The notes beneath the pieces were generated by a model that was given only the letters and a program-made list of their open reading frames with translations, did no database searches and was not told the origin of the DNA. Of a stretch of 55,349 nucleotides of DNA, positions 1 to 8,700 are shown one piece after another. Made by a program: the position numbers and the translations under genes. Numbering within the stretch: the first letter of the stretch is position 1; each line of letters opens with the position of its first letter. This stretch comes from Micromonospora inaquosa (lineage in GTDB: Bacteria > Actinomycetota > Actinomycetes > Mycobacteriales > Micromonosporaceae): the NCBI RefSeq assembly GCF_003857055.1, contig NZ_QGSZ01000216.1, positions 1-55,349 on the forward strand, in the 5' to 3' direction.

Positions 1-1
1 G

Positions 2-799
2 CTGCGACGCGATCTGCTGCACCGTGGCCTGCTGGTGGGGGGTGGTGCGGCCGTCGGCGCGGGGGCGTCCGAGGCGTGGTGGCTCACCCGTCGCCGCCGG
101 TTGCCGATCGCCGGCGGTCCCGCCAGTGCCACCCTCGGCAACGGCCAGCAGGATGTCGGCTCCGGCGCGCTGGAGGTCGTCTGGTCGGGGCGGACCGACC
201 AGCGCGTGGTGGCCCTCACCTTCGACGACGGCCCCGCACCACAGTGGACTCCGATGGTGCTCGACACCCTGGCCGAGCATCAGGTTCCGGCCACCTTCTT
301 CATGGTCGGGACGCAGGTCCGCCGGCATGCCGACGTCGTCCGCGACCGGCTCGCCGGGCACGAGGTGGGCAGCCACAGTTGGGCGCACCGGGACCTGGCC
401 GAACTGGACGCCGCCGAGGCGTACGACGACCTGCGCCGCAGCCACGACGCGATCGCCGAGCTGACCGGGGAGCCGCCGGTGCTGTTTCGTCCGCCGTACG
501 GCCACCTGGGCGGGGCGGTGCTCCACGCGGCGGCCCGGCTGAACTATCGGCTGGTGCTCTGGTCGCTGCAGATGGTGGAGGGTACGTTCCCCGACGACCC
601 GGTCGGCCACGCCCGGCGGATGGTGGCCGAGGTCCGACCGGGAACGATCGTGCTCGGCCACGACGTGGGGACGCGCCAGCGATTGGTCGCCCTGCGCGGT
701 CTGACCGACATGATCAACGGGTTACGGTCGCACGGTTACACCTTCGTCACGGTCTCGTCGCTGCTGGGAGTGGGTGTGGCTCCGACATCGACCGGGTAG
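2..799 (+). CDS. Polysaccharide deacetylase (NodB/CE4), 5' end outside the window
   Basis: Predicted exported esterase that removes acetyl groups from a polysaccharide or peptidoglycan. The frame is open to the left edge; the first visible residues (RRDLLHRGLLVGGGAAVGAG) look like a twin-arginine or Sec export signal, so the start lies just outside the window. The NodB domain fills most of the rest: first metal motif TFDDGPAPQWTP, second metal motif GSHSWAHRDL with two histidines, then RPPYGH. All key positions are present, so it should be active. The stop is 11 bases before the MFS gene, suggesting one transcript. The true substrate cannot be read from sequence. Confidence 0.85.
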   Translation: MRRDLLHRGLLVGGGAAVGAGASEAWWLTRRRRLPIAGGPASATLGNGQQDVGSGALEVVWSGRTDQRVVALTFDDGPAPQWTPMVLDTLAEHQVPATFFMVGTQVRRHADVVRDRLAGHEVGSHSWAHRDLAELDAAEAYDDLRRSHDAIAELTGEPPVLFRPPYGHLGGAVLHAAARLNYRLVLWSLQMVEGTFPDDPVGHARRMVAEVRPGTIVLGHDVGTRQRLVALRGLTDMINGLRSHGYTFVTVSSLLGVGVAPTSTG

Positions 800-810
800 G
801 GTCGCGCTCC

Positions 811-2055
811 GTGGCGTCCACCCTCTCGGTTCTGACCGGCAATCGGAGCTTCCGTAACCTCTTTCTCGCCGAGTTGGTGGTCTTCGGCGCCGACTGGTTC
901 GTCATGGTGCCGCTGTTGGTGCTGCTGCCGGACCTGACCGGCAGCGGCGTCTGGGGCGCACTGGTGTTGGCGGTGGACACCGGCATCGTGGCGTTGCTGC
1001 TGCCGTACACCGGCACGATCGCCGACCGCTTCGACCGCCGGAAGATCATGATCGCCGCGAACGTGGCCGCGCTGGCGGGCGTACTGCTGCTGCTCGGCGT
1101 GCGCAACGCCGGAACGGCGTGGCTGGCGCTGGTCGCGATCGGGGCGGTGGCGGTCGCCAAGGCGTTCTACTCGCCGGCCGCCCAGGCCGCGCTGCCCAAC
1201 GTGCTGGAGCCGCACGAGCTCGCTGCCGGCAACGCCGTCGCCGGCTCGGCCTGGGGCACCATGACCGTGGTCGGTGCCTCGCTCGGCGGCGTGCTGAGCA
1301 CCGCTGCCGGCCCGTACGTCTGCTTCTGGGTGGCGGCGGTGGGCCTGGCGGTCGCCGCGGCCGTCGCCACCCGGATCCGCCGGCCGTTGCAGGCACCCCG
1401 GGACGTCGACCAACCGGCCCAGCGGACCTGGTCGGCCGTCCGCGAGGCGCTCAGCTACATCGGTCACCGCCCCCGGGTGCTCGCGCTGGTCACCGTGAAG
1501 TCGGCGGTGGGCCTGGGCAACGGTGTGCTGACCGTGTTTCCGCTGCTGGCCGGTGTGTACGGTGTCGGCCCGCTCGGCGCCGGCCTGCTCTTCGCGGTAC
1601 GCGGCGCGGGAGCGTTGGTGGGACCGCTCCTGATGCGCCGGGTGCTGACCAACCGGGGCTGGCTGCTGCCCGGGCTGGCGTTGTCCATGTCGCTCTACGG
1701 CCTGTCCTACCTGGGTACCTCGGTGGTGCGCTGGTTTCCGCTGGTGCTGCTGCTGGTCTTCGTGGCGCACTTCGCGGGTGGCAGCAACTGGGTGATGTCC
1801 AACTTCGCCCTCCAGGGCGAGGTCCCGGACCGGTTGCGGGGCCGCGTCTTCGCCACCGACATGATGCTGGCGACGTTGGCGATCTCGGTGAGCCAACTGG
1901 CGGTGGCAGTGGTGGTGGACGTGGTCGACGAACGGGTGGTGCTCGCCGGTTGCGGTCTGATCACCCTCGTGTACGCGGTCGGATGGCGGATCGCCACCCG
2001 CCGGCTCTCGCTCACCGATCCGGCCGCCGAGCCGGTCCCGGACCCGGCCGGCTGA
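811..2055 (+). CDS. MFS transporter, 414 aa
   Basis: Integral membrane transporter of the major facilitator superfamily with about 12 hydrophobic segments. The loop after TM2 has the MFS signature-like stretch ADRFDRRKIMI, typical of drug or siderophore exporters of the EntS-like group. I chose the GTG at 811 because the protein then begins ASTLSVLTGNRSFRNLF, directly before TM1, and because it follows the deacetylase stop by 11 bases. The same frame is open far upstream, but that part overlaps the deacetylase and has no membrane or domain character. Substrate unknown. In many actinobacteria thrC sits next to thrB; here this exporter does, so thrB is separated from any hom-thrC pair. Confidence 0.85.
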   Translation: MASTLSVLTGNRSFRNLFLAELVVFGADWFVMVPLLVLLPDLTGSGVWGALVLAVDTGIVALLLPYTGTIADRFDRRKIMIAANVAALAGVLLLLGVRNAGTAWLALVAIGAVAVAKAFYSPAAQAALPNVLEPHELAAGNAVAGSAWGTMTVVGASLGGVLSTAAGPYVCFWVAAVGLAVAAAVATRIRRPLQAPRDVDQPAQRTWSAVREALSYIGHRPRVLALVTVKSAVGLGNGVLTVFPLLAGVYGVGPLGAGLLFAVRGAGALVGPLLMRRVLTNRGWLLPGLALSMSLYGLSYLGTSVVRWFPLVLLLVFVAHFAGGSNWVMSNFALQGEVPDRLRGRVFATDMMLATLAISVSQLAVAVVVDVVDERVVLAGCGLITLVYAVGWRIATRRLSLTDPAAEPVPDPAG

Positions 2056-2108
2056 AGTCGGTGGTCCCAGGCAGCGGGCGCGGAGCCGGTTCGGCGAGTC
2101 CCGAGCCC

Positions 2109-2114
2109 TAGCAT
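2109..2114 (+). promoter_or_regulatory. Predicted -10 box (TAGCAT) for a leaderless thrB mRNA
   Basis: TAGCAT fits the actinobacterial TANNNT -10 consensus and lies 6 bases before the thrB GTG. That spacing puts the transcription start at the start codon. No Shine-Dalgarno sequence fits in between. Inference from sequence only. Confidence 0.5.
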
Positions 2115-2120
2115 GGGCGC

Positions 2121-3065
2121 GTGCTGACGAACTTGACCGCCGGGCCGGTCCGGGTCCGGACTCCCGCGACCAGCGCCAACCTGGGCCCGGGCTTCGACGC
2201 GCTGGGCCTCGCCCTCGGGCTCTACGACGACGTGGCCGCCGAGGTCGTGTCGGGCGGTGTCCGGGTGACAGTGACCGGGCAGGGCGCCGGTGAGCTGCCC
2301 GACGACGACCGACACCTGGTGGTGCGGGCCATGCGCGCCGCGTTCGACGTGCTGGGGGTCCAGCCCGACGGGCTGAGCGTGGAGTGCGTCAACCGGATCC
2401 CTCAGGCGCGTGGGCTGGGCTCCTCGTCCGCCGCGATCGTCGCCGGGGTGCTGCTGGCCCGCGCCCTCGTCGTCGACGGGGAGCACCGCCTCGACGACGC
2501 CGGCGCGCTCCGGCTGGCCGCCGAGATCGAGGGCCACCCCGACAACGTGGCGCCATGCCTCCTCGGCGGTTTCACAGTGGCCTGGTCCGAGCCGGGCGGG
2601 GCCCGGGCGGTCTCCCTGCCGGTCGCCGACGCGGTGCGGCCCACTGTTTTCGTCCCGGCGGAACGCGGATTGACGGCGACCGCGCGGGCGGTTCTGCCGG
2701 CCACCGTGCCGCATGGCGACGCCGCGTTGACCGCGGGAAGGGCGGCGCTGCTGGTGCACGCGCTCACCACGGACCCGGGTTTGCTGCTGCCGGCGACCGT
2801 CGACCGACTCCACCAGGATTATCGGGCAGCCGGGATGCAAGGGACATCTTTCCTGGTCAACGCGTTGCGAGCGGCGGGTGTGGCGGCTGTGGTCAGTGGG
2901 GCGGGGCCGACTGTCCTGGCGCTCAGCGAGCCTCCAGCGGACTTCCCGGTGGGAACAGACTGGGAGATCTGGCAGTTACCGATAGACGTCAGCGGGGCGC
3001 GGGTCGCGCGGGGTAGACTTGGACACGCCGAGCGGGACCCTGTTGCCGCAGGTCGGAAGAGTTGA
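2121..3065 (+). CDS. thrB: Homoserine kinase, 314 aa
   Basis: Cytoplasmic GHMP-family kinase that phosphorylates L-homoserine with ATP, the step before threonine synthase. The N-terminus has the family pattern PATSANLGPGFDALG. The phosphate-binding loop GLGSSSAAIVAG falls near residues 98-109, and the C-terminal GHMP motif SGAGPTVLAL is present. Length is normal. The GTG start at 2121 gives the canonical N-terminus. It lies upstream of rho as in other actinobacteria, but no homoserine dehydrogenase or threonine synthase gene is adjacent. The probable rho promoter overlaps its last codons. Confidence 0.95.
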   Translation: MLTNLTAGPVRVRTPATSANLGPGFDALGLALGLYDDVAAEVVSGGVRVTVTGQGAGELPDDDRHLVVRAMRAAFDVLGVQPDGLSVECVNRIPQARGLGSSSAAIVAGVLLARALVVDGEHRLDDAGALRLAAEIEGHPDNVAPCLLGGFTVAWSEPGGARAVSLPVADAVRPTVFVPAERGLTATARAVLPATVPHGDAALTAGRAALLVHALTTDPGLLLPATVDRLHQDYRAAGMQGTSFLVNALRAAGVAAVVSGAGPTVLALSEPPADFPVGTDWEIWQLPIDVSGARVARGRLGHAERDPVAAGRKS

Positions 3066-3072
3066 TTACGCT
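3043..3072 (+). promoter_or_regulatory. Predicted promoter of rho
   Basis: TTGCCG (3043-3048) and TACGCT (3067-3072) are separated by 18 bases, a plausible housekeeping sigma promoter at the 3' end of thrB. A start near 3080 would give a leader of about 280 nt before the TTG of rho. Confidence 0.45.
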
Positions 3073-3361
3073 CTAGACCTAGCACAGCCGCGAAGCACGC
3101 GATCTCCTGCGGGGCGGCGCACCCCCGAAGCTCTCGGCGGTCAGCCCGTCTACCCCTGCCAAGGCCCACGCCGCACCGCAGTTTCCACAGGTCGCCGCAG
3201 ACGGCGAGACCTGCTCACCGACGTTGGTGAGTCGGGATACCGACCGGCTGCTGTGTCACAGACTCCCGCGACGCGTCCTTGCGAGGCGGGTGCACCGAGG
3301 CCGCCCGGCCACCTGAGTTTCGACTCCGGGCAGTCCCGGCCTTATCGAGGGAAGGAATCCA
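3073..3361 (+). other. Long untranslated leader of rho
   Basis: No gene is supported here. The stretch lies between the predicted rho promoter and the TTG start. It contains a small hairpin (CTCACC/GGTGAG, about 3213-3230) and ends in a good ribosome-binding site (GAGGGAAGGA) just before 3362. Rho genes in other bacteria are autoregulated through premature termination in their leaders; a leader this long would allow that, but I see no specific proof. Confidence 0.4.
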
Positions 3362-5578
3362 TTGAGCGACACCACCGACGTGACGTCGGATGTTTCCAAC
3401 GTCGCTGGCGATGCCACCGCCGCCGCTCCCGCCCGTCGTCGGCGTAGCGGCACCGGTCTGTCGGCGATGCTGCTGCCAGAGCTGCAGAGCCTGGCTGCGT
3501 CGCTCGGCATCTCCGGCACGGCTCGCATGCGCAAGGGCGAGCTGATCGCCGCGATTTCCGAGCGGCAGGGCGGCAACGCCGCCGGGACCCCTCGACCACG
3601 AGCCGAGGTCGCCGCCGCGGCCGCCCCGACCCGTGAGGGGGTGCGTGCCGAGGTGCGGGAGACCGCCGACCGGCCGGCGGCCGAAGGGCGACGCGGTGCC
3701 GAGGAGGCGCCGGCCGAGCCGGCCGCCGAGACCGAGGGCCGTAGCCGCACCCGGCGCAGCCGGACGGCGACGGCGGAGGCCCGGGCCACCGAGGCGCGCC
3801 CCGCTGAGGCGCGTGCGACCGAGACGCGGGCGACTGAGACCCGTACCGACGAGGCGGAAGCCGGCGAGCGGGCCGACCGTGGCGAGAACCGCCGCGACCG
3901 GGCCGAGCGGGCCGAGCGCCCGGAGCGGACCGAGCGGGCCGAGCGCCCGGAGCGGACCGAGCGGGCCGAGCGCCCGGAGCGGGCCGACCGGGGCGAGCGG
4001 ACCGAGCGTGCCGAGCGCGGTGAGCGTGCCGACCGGGGCGAGCGGACTGACCGTGCCGAGCGGACTGACCGTGCCGAGCGGGGCGAGCGCGCCGACCGGG
4101 GCGAGCGGACTGACCGTGCCGAGCGGGGCGAGCGCAACGACCGGAGCGAGCGGGCCGAGCGCACCGATCGTGGCGAGCGCAACGATCGTGGCGAGCGTGC
4201 CGACCGGGGTGAGCGGGCCGAGCGCAACGACCGACCCGACCGTGGTGACCGCAACGACCGCAACGACCGCAACGACCGTGGTCAGCGGGTCGAGCGGGAC
4301 AGCGACGACGACGACGGCGAGGGTGGCGGCCGGCGCGGCCGGCGCAGCCGTTTCCGGGATCGTCGCCGCGGGCGCGGCGAGCGCGCCGAGACCGGTGCCG
4401 ACACCGGCGGGCGTGAGCCGCAGGTCAGCGAGGACGACGTGCTCGTCCCGGTGGCCGGCATCATCGACGTGCTCGACAACTACGCCTTCGTGCGGACGAC
4501 CGGTTACCTGGCCGGCCCGAACGACGTGTACGTCTCGATGTCCCAGATCAAGAAGTACGGCCTGCGCCGCGGTGACGCGATCACCGGTGCGGTGCGGGCG
4601 GCCCGCGAGGGCGGTAACAGCGGTGACCAGCGGCGCGACAAGTACAACCCGCTGATGCGGCTGGACACGATCAACGGGATGGAGCCGGAGGAGGCGCGGC
4701 GTCGTCCGGAGTTCTACAAGCTCACTCCGCTCTACCCGCAGGAGCGCCTGCGGCTGGAGACCGAGCCGCACATCCTGACCACCCGGGTCATCGACCTGGT
4801 CATGCCGATCGGCAAGGGCCAGCGGGCACTCATCCAGTCTCCGCCGAAGGCGGGTAAGACGATGGTGCTGCAGGCGATCGCGAATGCGATCACCCGCAAC
4901 AACCCGGAGTGCCACCTGATGGTGGTGCTGGTGGACGAGCGGCCCGAAGAGGTCACCGACATGCAGCGGTCGATCAAGGGCGAGGTCATCGCGGCCACGT
5001 TCGACCGTCCGCCGCAGGACCACACCACGGTGGCGGAGCTGGCCATCGAGCGGGCCAAGCGCCTGGTCGAGCTCGGCCACGACGTCGTCGTGCTGCTCGA
5101 CTCGGTGACCCGGCTCGGTCGGTCGTACAACCTGGCGGCGCCGGCCAGCGGCCGGATCATGTCGGGTGGTATCGACTCCACCGCGCTCTACCCGCCGAAG
5201 CGCTTCCTCGGCGCGGCCCGCAACATCGAGAACGGTGGGTCGCTGACCATCATCGCCACGGCGCTGGTGGAGACCGGGTCCATGGCGGACACGGTCATCT
5301 TCGAGGAGTTCAAGGGCACCGGCAACGCCGAGTTGAAGCTGGACCGGAAGATCGCCGACAAGCGGACCTTCCCGGCCATCGACATCAACCCGTCCGGTAC
5401 CCGTAAGGAAGAGGTCCTGCTCGCACCGGAAGAGCTGGCCATCATCCACAAGCTCCGGAAGGTGCTGCACTCGCTGGACTCGCAGGCGGCGATGGATCTC
5501 CTGCTGGACCGGCTCAAGCAGTCCCGCACGAACATCGAGTTCCTGATGCAGATCGCGAAGTCGACGCCGGGGGAGTGA
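3362..5578 (+). CDS. rho: Transcription termination factor Rho, 738 aa
   Basis: Hexameric RNA-dependent ATPase that ends transcription. In order: an N-terminal Rho_N-like helical domain (about 35-70); a long disordered, very Arg/Asp/Glu-rich insert (about 85-355); the cold-shock-like RNA-binding domain starting near 360 (VPVAGIIDVLDNYAFVRTT); and the RecA-like motor with Walker A PPKAGKTMVL (about 494-503) and Walker B VVLLDSVTRLGR. The catalytic core is complete. The start is TTG at 3362, supported by GAGGGAAGGA just upstream. At 738 residues it is far longer than the roughly 420 of E. coli Rho, entirely because of the insert, a known trait of high-GC Gram-positive Rho. A 17 bp terminator hairpin follows. 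Confidence 0.97.
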   Translation: MSDTTDVTSDVSNVAGDATAAAPARRRRSGTGLSAMLLPELQSLAASLGISGTARMRKGELIAAISERQGGNAAGTPRPRAEVAAAAAPTREGVRAEVRETADRPAAEGRRGAEEAPAEPAAETEGRSRTRRSRTATAEARATEARPAEARATETRATETRTDEAEAGERADRGENRRDRAERAERPERTERAERPERTERAERPERADRGERTERAERGERADRGERTDRAERTDRAERGERADRGERTDRAERGERNDRSERAERTDRGERNDRGERADRGERAERNDRPDRGDRNDRNDRNDRGQRVERDSDDDDGEGGGRRGRRSRFRDRRRGRGERAETGADTGGREPQVSEDDVLVPVAGIIDVLDNYAFVRTTGYLAGPNDVYVSMSQIKKYGLRRGDAITGAVRAAREGGNSGDQRRDKYNPLMRLDTINGMEPEEARRRPEFYKLTPLYPQERLRLETEPHILTTRVIDLVMPIGKGQRALIQSPPKAGKTMVLQAIANAITRNNPECHLMVVLVDERPEEVTDMQRSIKGEVIAATFDRPPQDHTTVAELAIERAKRLVELGHDVVVLLDSVTRLGRSYNLAAPASGRIMSGGIDSTALYPPKRFLGAARNIENGGSLTIIATALVETGSMADTVIFEEFKGTGNAELKLDRKIADKRTFPAIDINPSGTRKEEVLLAPEELAIIHKLRKVLHSLDSQAAMDLLLDRLKQSRTNIEFLMQIAKSTPGE
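3860..4330 (+). repeat. Low-complexity repeat tract encoding the Rho insert
   Basis: In-frame near-repeats of GAGCGG, GCCGAG and GACCGG units encode runs such as ERPERTERAERPERTERAE and DRNDRNDRNDRG. Several copies are identical over 20-40 bases, so the tract could change length by slippage. It lies wholly inside rho and keeps the frame. Confidence 0.9.
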
Positions 5579-5597
5579 TCCTCCCGCGCTGACCGAC

Positions 5598-5636
5598 GAC
5601 GAAGGGGCACGGCCACTGCGGCCGTGCCCCTTCGTC
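5598..5636 (+). terminator. Strong hairpin terminator after rho
   Basis: A perfect 17 bp stem (5598-5614 with 5620-5636) closes a 5 nt loop 20 bases after the rho stop. The 3' arm ends in TTCGTC rather than a long T run, as is common in GC-rich actinobacteria. Confidence 0.8.
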
Positions 5637-5772
5637 ATGTCCCCGGCCCGTCGCCCTCGGCCCCCCGGCCCGTTGCCCTCGACTCCCCGGTGCACCTGTC
5701 ATTGTGGAGTTTTCCTTCGCTTCAATCCAGGGGTCTTGAAACTTCTATTCATAACCGGGTTGACTGTCGTCC

Positions 5773-8700
5773 ATGCGTACCCGCAGACGATCCGCCCGTC
5801 GCACTGGCGTCCTGCTGCTGACGCCGCTGCTCTCCCTGGCCGCGCCGCTGCCGGCCACCGCCGCCCCGCCGGCCCCGACCGTCGTCGCCTCGACCACCGT
5901 TGCCCCGTCCACCGTCGCCGAGGACGCGCCGCCGGCGTCGTCGTGGCCGTCCAGCTCGGTCGGGCTGGTCGCCGACCCCGCCGCAACCGCCTCGACCTCG
6001 GCCGTCGAAGGTCTGGAGCCGGCCGGCGGACTGGAGACCACGAAGGCCACCCGACCGGTCGCCCCGGGCGTGCAACTCACCTCCTTCGACCGGTACGACG
6101 CCGATGGCTGGCTGCGCGCCGACGCGCTCACCACCGACCTCACCGGTGGGTCCACCGTCGACTACGTCAACTCTGGGGCGGTCAGCCGGGCCGAGCCGTT
6201 GCGCAAGGCGGCGGACGCCACGCGGGCCGTCGCCGCGATCAACGGCGACTTCTTCGACATCAACAACTCGGGTGCCGCCCAGGGCGTCGGCATCCGCGAC
6301 GGCCAGCTGATCCAGTCGGCGGTCGGTGGCCACCGCAACGCGGTGGCGGTCACCACGAGCGGGCTCGGCCGGGTGATCGAGGTGAACTTCGACGGCAGCG
6401 CCACCCTGCCCGCCGGGCCGGTGCCGCTGACCCAGTTCAACAACATGGTGCAGGCCGATGGCATCGGCGCGTTCACCGAACTCTGGGGGACGTACTCCCG
6501 GCAGCGGGCGGTGGAGGGCGCGGCCCGGGTGGTCGAGGTCACCGTCACTGGCGGCCAGGTGGTCGGGGTGAGCGGCGTGGCCGGCAGCGGCCCGATCGCC
6601 GCCGGCAGCACCGTGCTGCTCGGCCGCGACGCCGGCGCGGACGCGCTGGCGGGGCTTCGCGCCGGTGACCCGGTGGCGGTGGCCTGGCGCCCGAAGCCGT
6701 CCGACGGCAGCAGCCTGCGCGCTGCGGTCGGAGGTGGCGACGTGCTGGTTCGCGACGGCGTCGTCCAGAGCATCGCCGACCCGACGCTGGCGCCGCGTAC
6801 CGCGGTCGGCTTCAGCGCCGACGGGCGAAAGATGATCATGCTGACGGTGGACGGCCGGCAGGTCGAAAGCCGCGGCGTGACGCAGACCGAAATGGGCCGG
6901 ATGATGGCCGAGCTCGGTGCCCACCATGCGCTCAACCTCGACGGTGGCGGCTCGTCCACGCTGTTGGCCCGGGAGCCTGGCGCACCGGCCGTGCAGGTGG
7001 AGAACGGCCCGTCGGACGGCACCGAGCGGGCCGTATCCAACGGTCTGGCCATCTACGCGCCGAAGGGCAGCGGCCGGCTCACCGGCTACTGGGTCGAGAC
7101 GGCCAGCGACCCCACCGCGGCCCCGGGCATCTCGCCGGTGCGTGGTGGCCGGCCGGACCGGGTCTTTCCCGGTCTGACCCGCGTCCTCACGGCCGCCGGC
7201 TACGACGAGACGTACGGCCCGGCGGCCGGCGCGCCCACCTGGCGGGTGACCCCGGCGGTACACGGCCGGGTCGACCGCGACGGGGTGTTTCACGCCGGCA
7301 CGTCGGGGGCCAGCACGGTCACTGCGGCACGTGGCCGGGCCACCGGCTCGCTGGGTCTCACCGTGCTCGGCCCACTGACCCGGATCGGCTCCACAGTGCC
7401 ACGGGTCGGCCTGACCGGGCGGGACGGACATGCCCTGGTCGGCGTGGTCGGGTACGACGCCGACGGCAACACCGCGCCGATCGAACCGGCCGACCTGACC
7501 CTCGACTACGACAGTGACCTGCTGCGGATCACCCCGACCGCAGACGGCAACCTCGCGGTCAGCGCGCTGCGGGACACCGGCTCCGGCCTGATCACCGTGC
7601 ACGTCGGACGGTCCAGCACCGTCCTGCCGGTCACCGTCGGGCTGACCGACGTGCCGGTCGCTGGCTTCGACGACGCCGGGTCCTGGCGGTTCAGCCAGGC
7701 CCGCGCCAGTGGGTCGGTCGCGCCGGCGCCGGGGCACACCGGCACGGGCCTGCGGATGTCGTACGACTTCAGCCAGTCCACCGGCACCCGGGCCGCGTAC
7801 GCCGACCCGCCCGCCTGGATCGAGGTGCCCGGCCAACCGCAGGCGTTCGGCATGTGGATCCACGGCAACGGCACCGGGGAGTGGCCAAGTCTGCACCTGC
7901 ACGACGCCCAGGACACCCAGCACGTGCTGCGCGGACCACTGATCACCTGGACCGGTTGGCGGTACGTGGAGTTCGCGGTGCCGGCCGGGGTGCAGTACCC
8001 GGTGCGGGTGCGCCGGTTCTACGTGGCCGAGACGAACGCCGCGGCGCAGTACTCCAGCGAGGTGATCATCGACGATCTGGTGGCGAAGGTGCCACCGACG
8101 GTCGACGTGCCGGAGGCGTCCCCGCGTACCGATCGGGTGGTGGTACGCGACGGCACGGTCGACGGCGCACCGTGGCGGTTCGCGGTGCTCTCCGACGCCC
8201 AGTTCGTCGCCGCCGACCCGGACAGTGACCTGGTCGCCCAGGCCCGACGGACGCTGCGCGAGGTGAGAGCCGCCAGGCCGGACTTCCTGCTGATCAACGG
8301 CGACTTCGTGGACACCGCCTACCCGGCCGACTTCGCGCTGGCCAAGCGCATCCTCGACGAGGAGTTGGGCGACGCCCTGCCCTGGTACTACGTGCCCGGC
8401 AACCACGAGATCATGGGTGCCCCGATCAGCAACTTCGAGGCCGCGTTCGGTGCGACCTCGCGGGTGTTCGACCACAACGGCACCCGGTTCGTCACGCTGA
8501 ACTCGTCCACCGGAACGTTGCGCGGCGGCGGCTTCGACCAGGTGCGGATGCTCCGCCAGGCGTTGGACGCGGCGGCCACCGACCGGCGGGTCGGCTCAGT
8601 CGTCGTGCTGCACCACCACCCGGCGCGCGACCCCAGCCCGGCGCAGGCCAGCCAGCTCGGTGACCGCAAGGAGGCGGCGCTGCTGGAGCAGTGGCTGGCC

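Noticed and set aside
76..810. Upstream in-frame extension of the MFS gene that would make a deacetylase-overlapping fusion
   Set aside because: The extension is an alternative frame of the deacetylase with no membrane or domain features; the MFS protein begins naturally at 811.
3215..5695. 826-codon open frame on the minus strand opposite rho
   Set aside because: Shadow of the GC-rich, repetitive rho gene: low-complexity translation, no start signal, and Rho is complete on the plus strand.
5749..8475. 908-codon minus-strand frame opposite the secreted fusion hydrolase
   Set aside because: His/Arg/Gly-rich translation typical of antisense frames in high-GC DNA; the plus-strand protein has a signal peptide and two intact domains.
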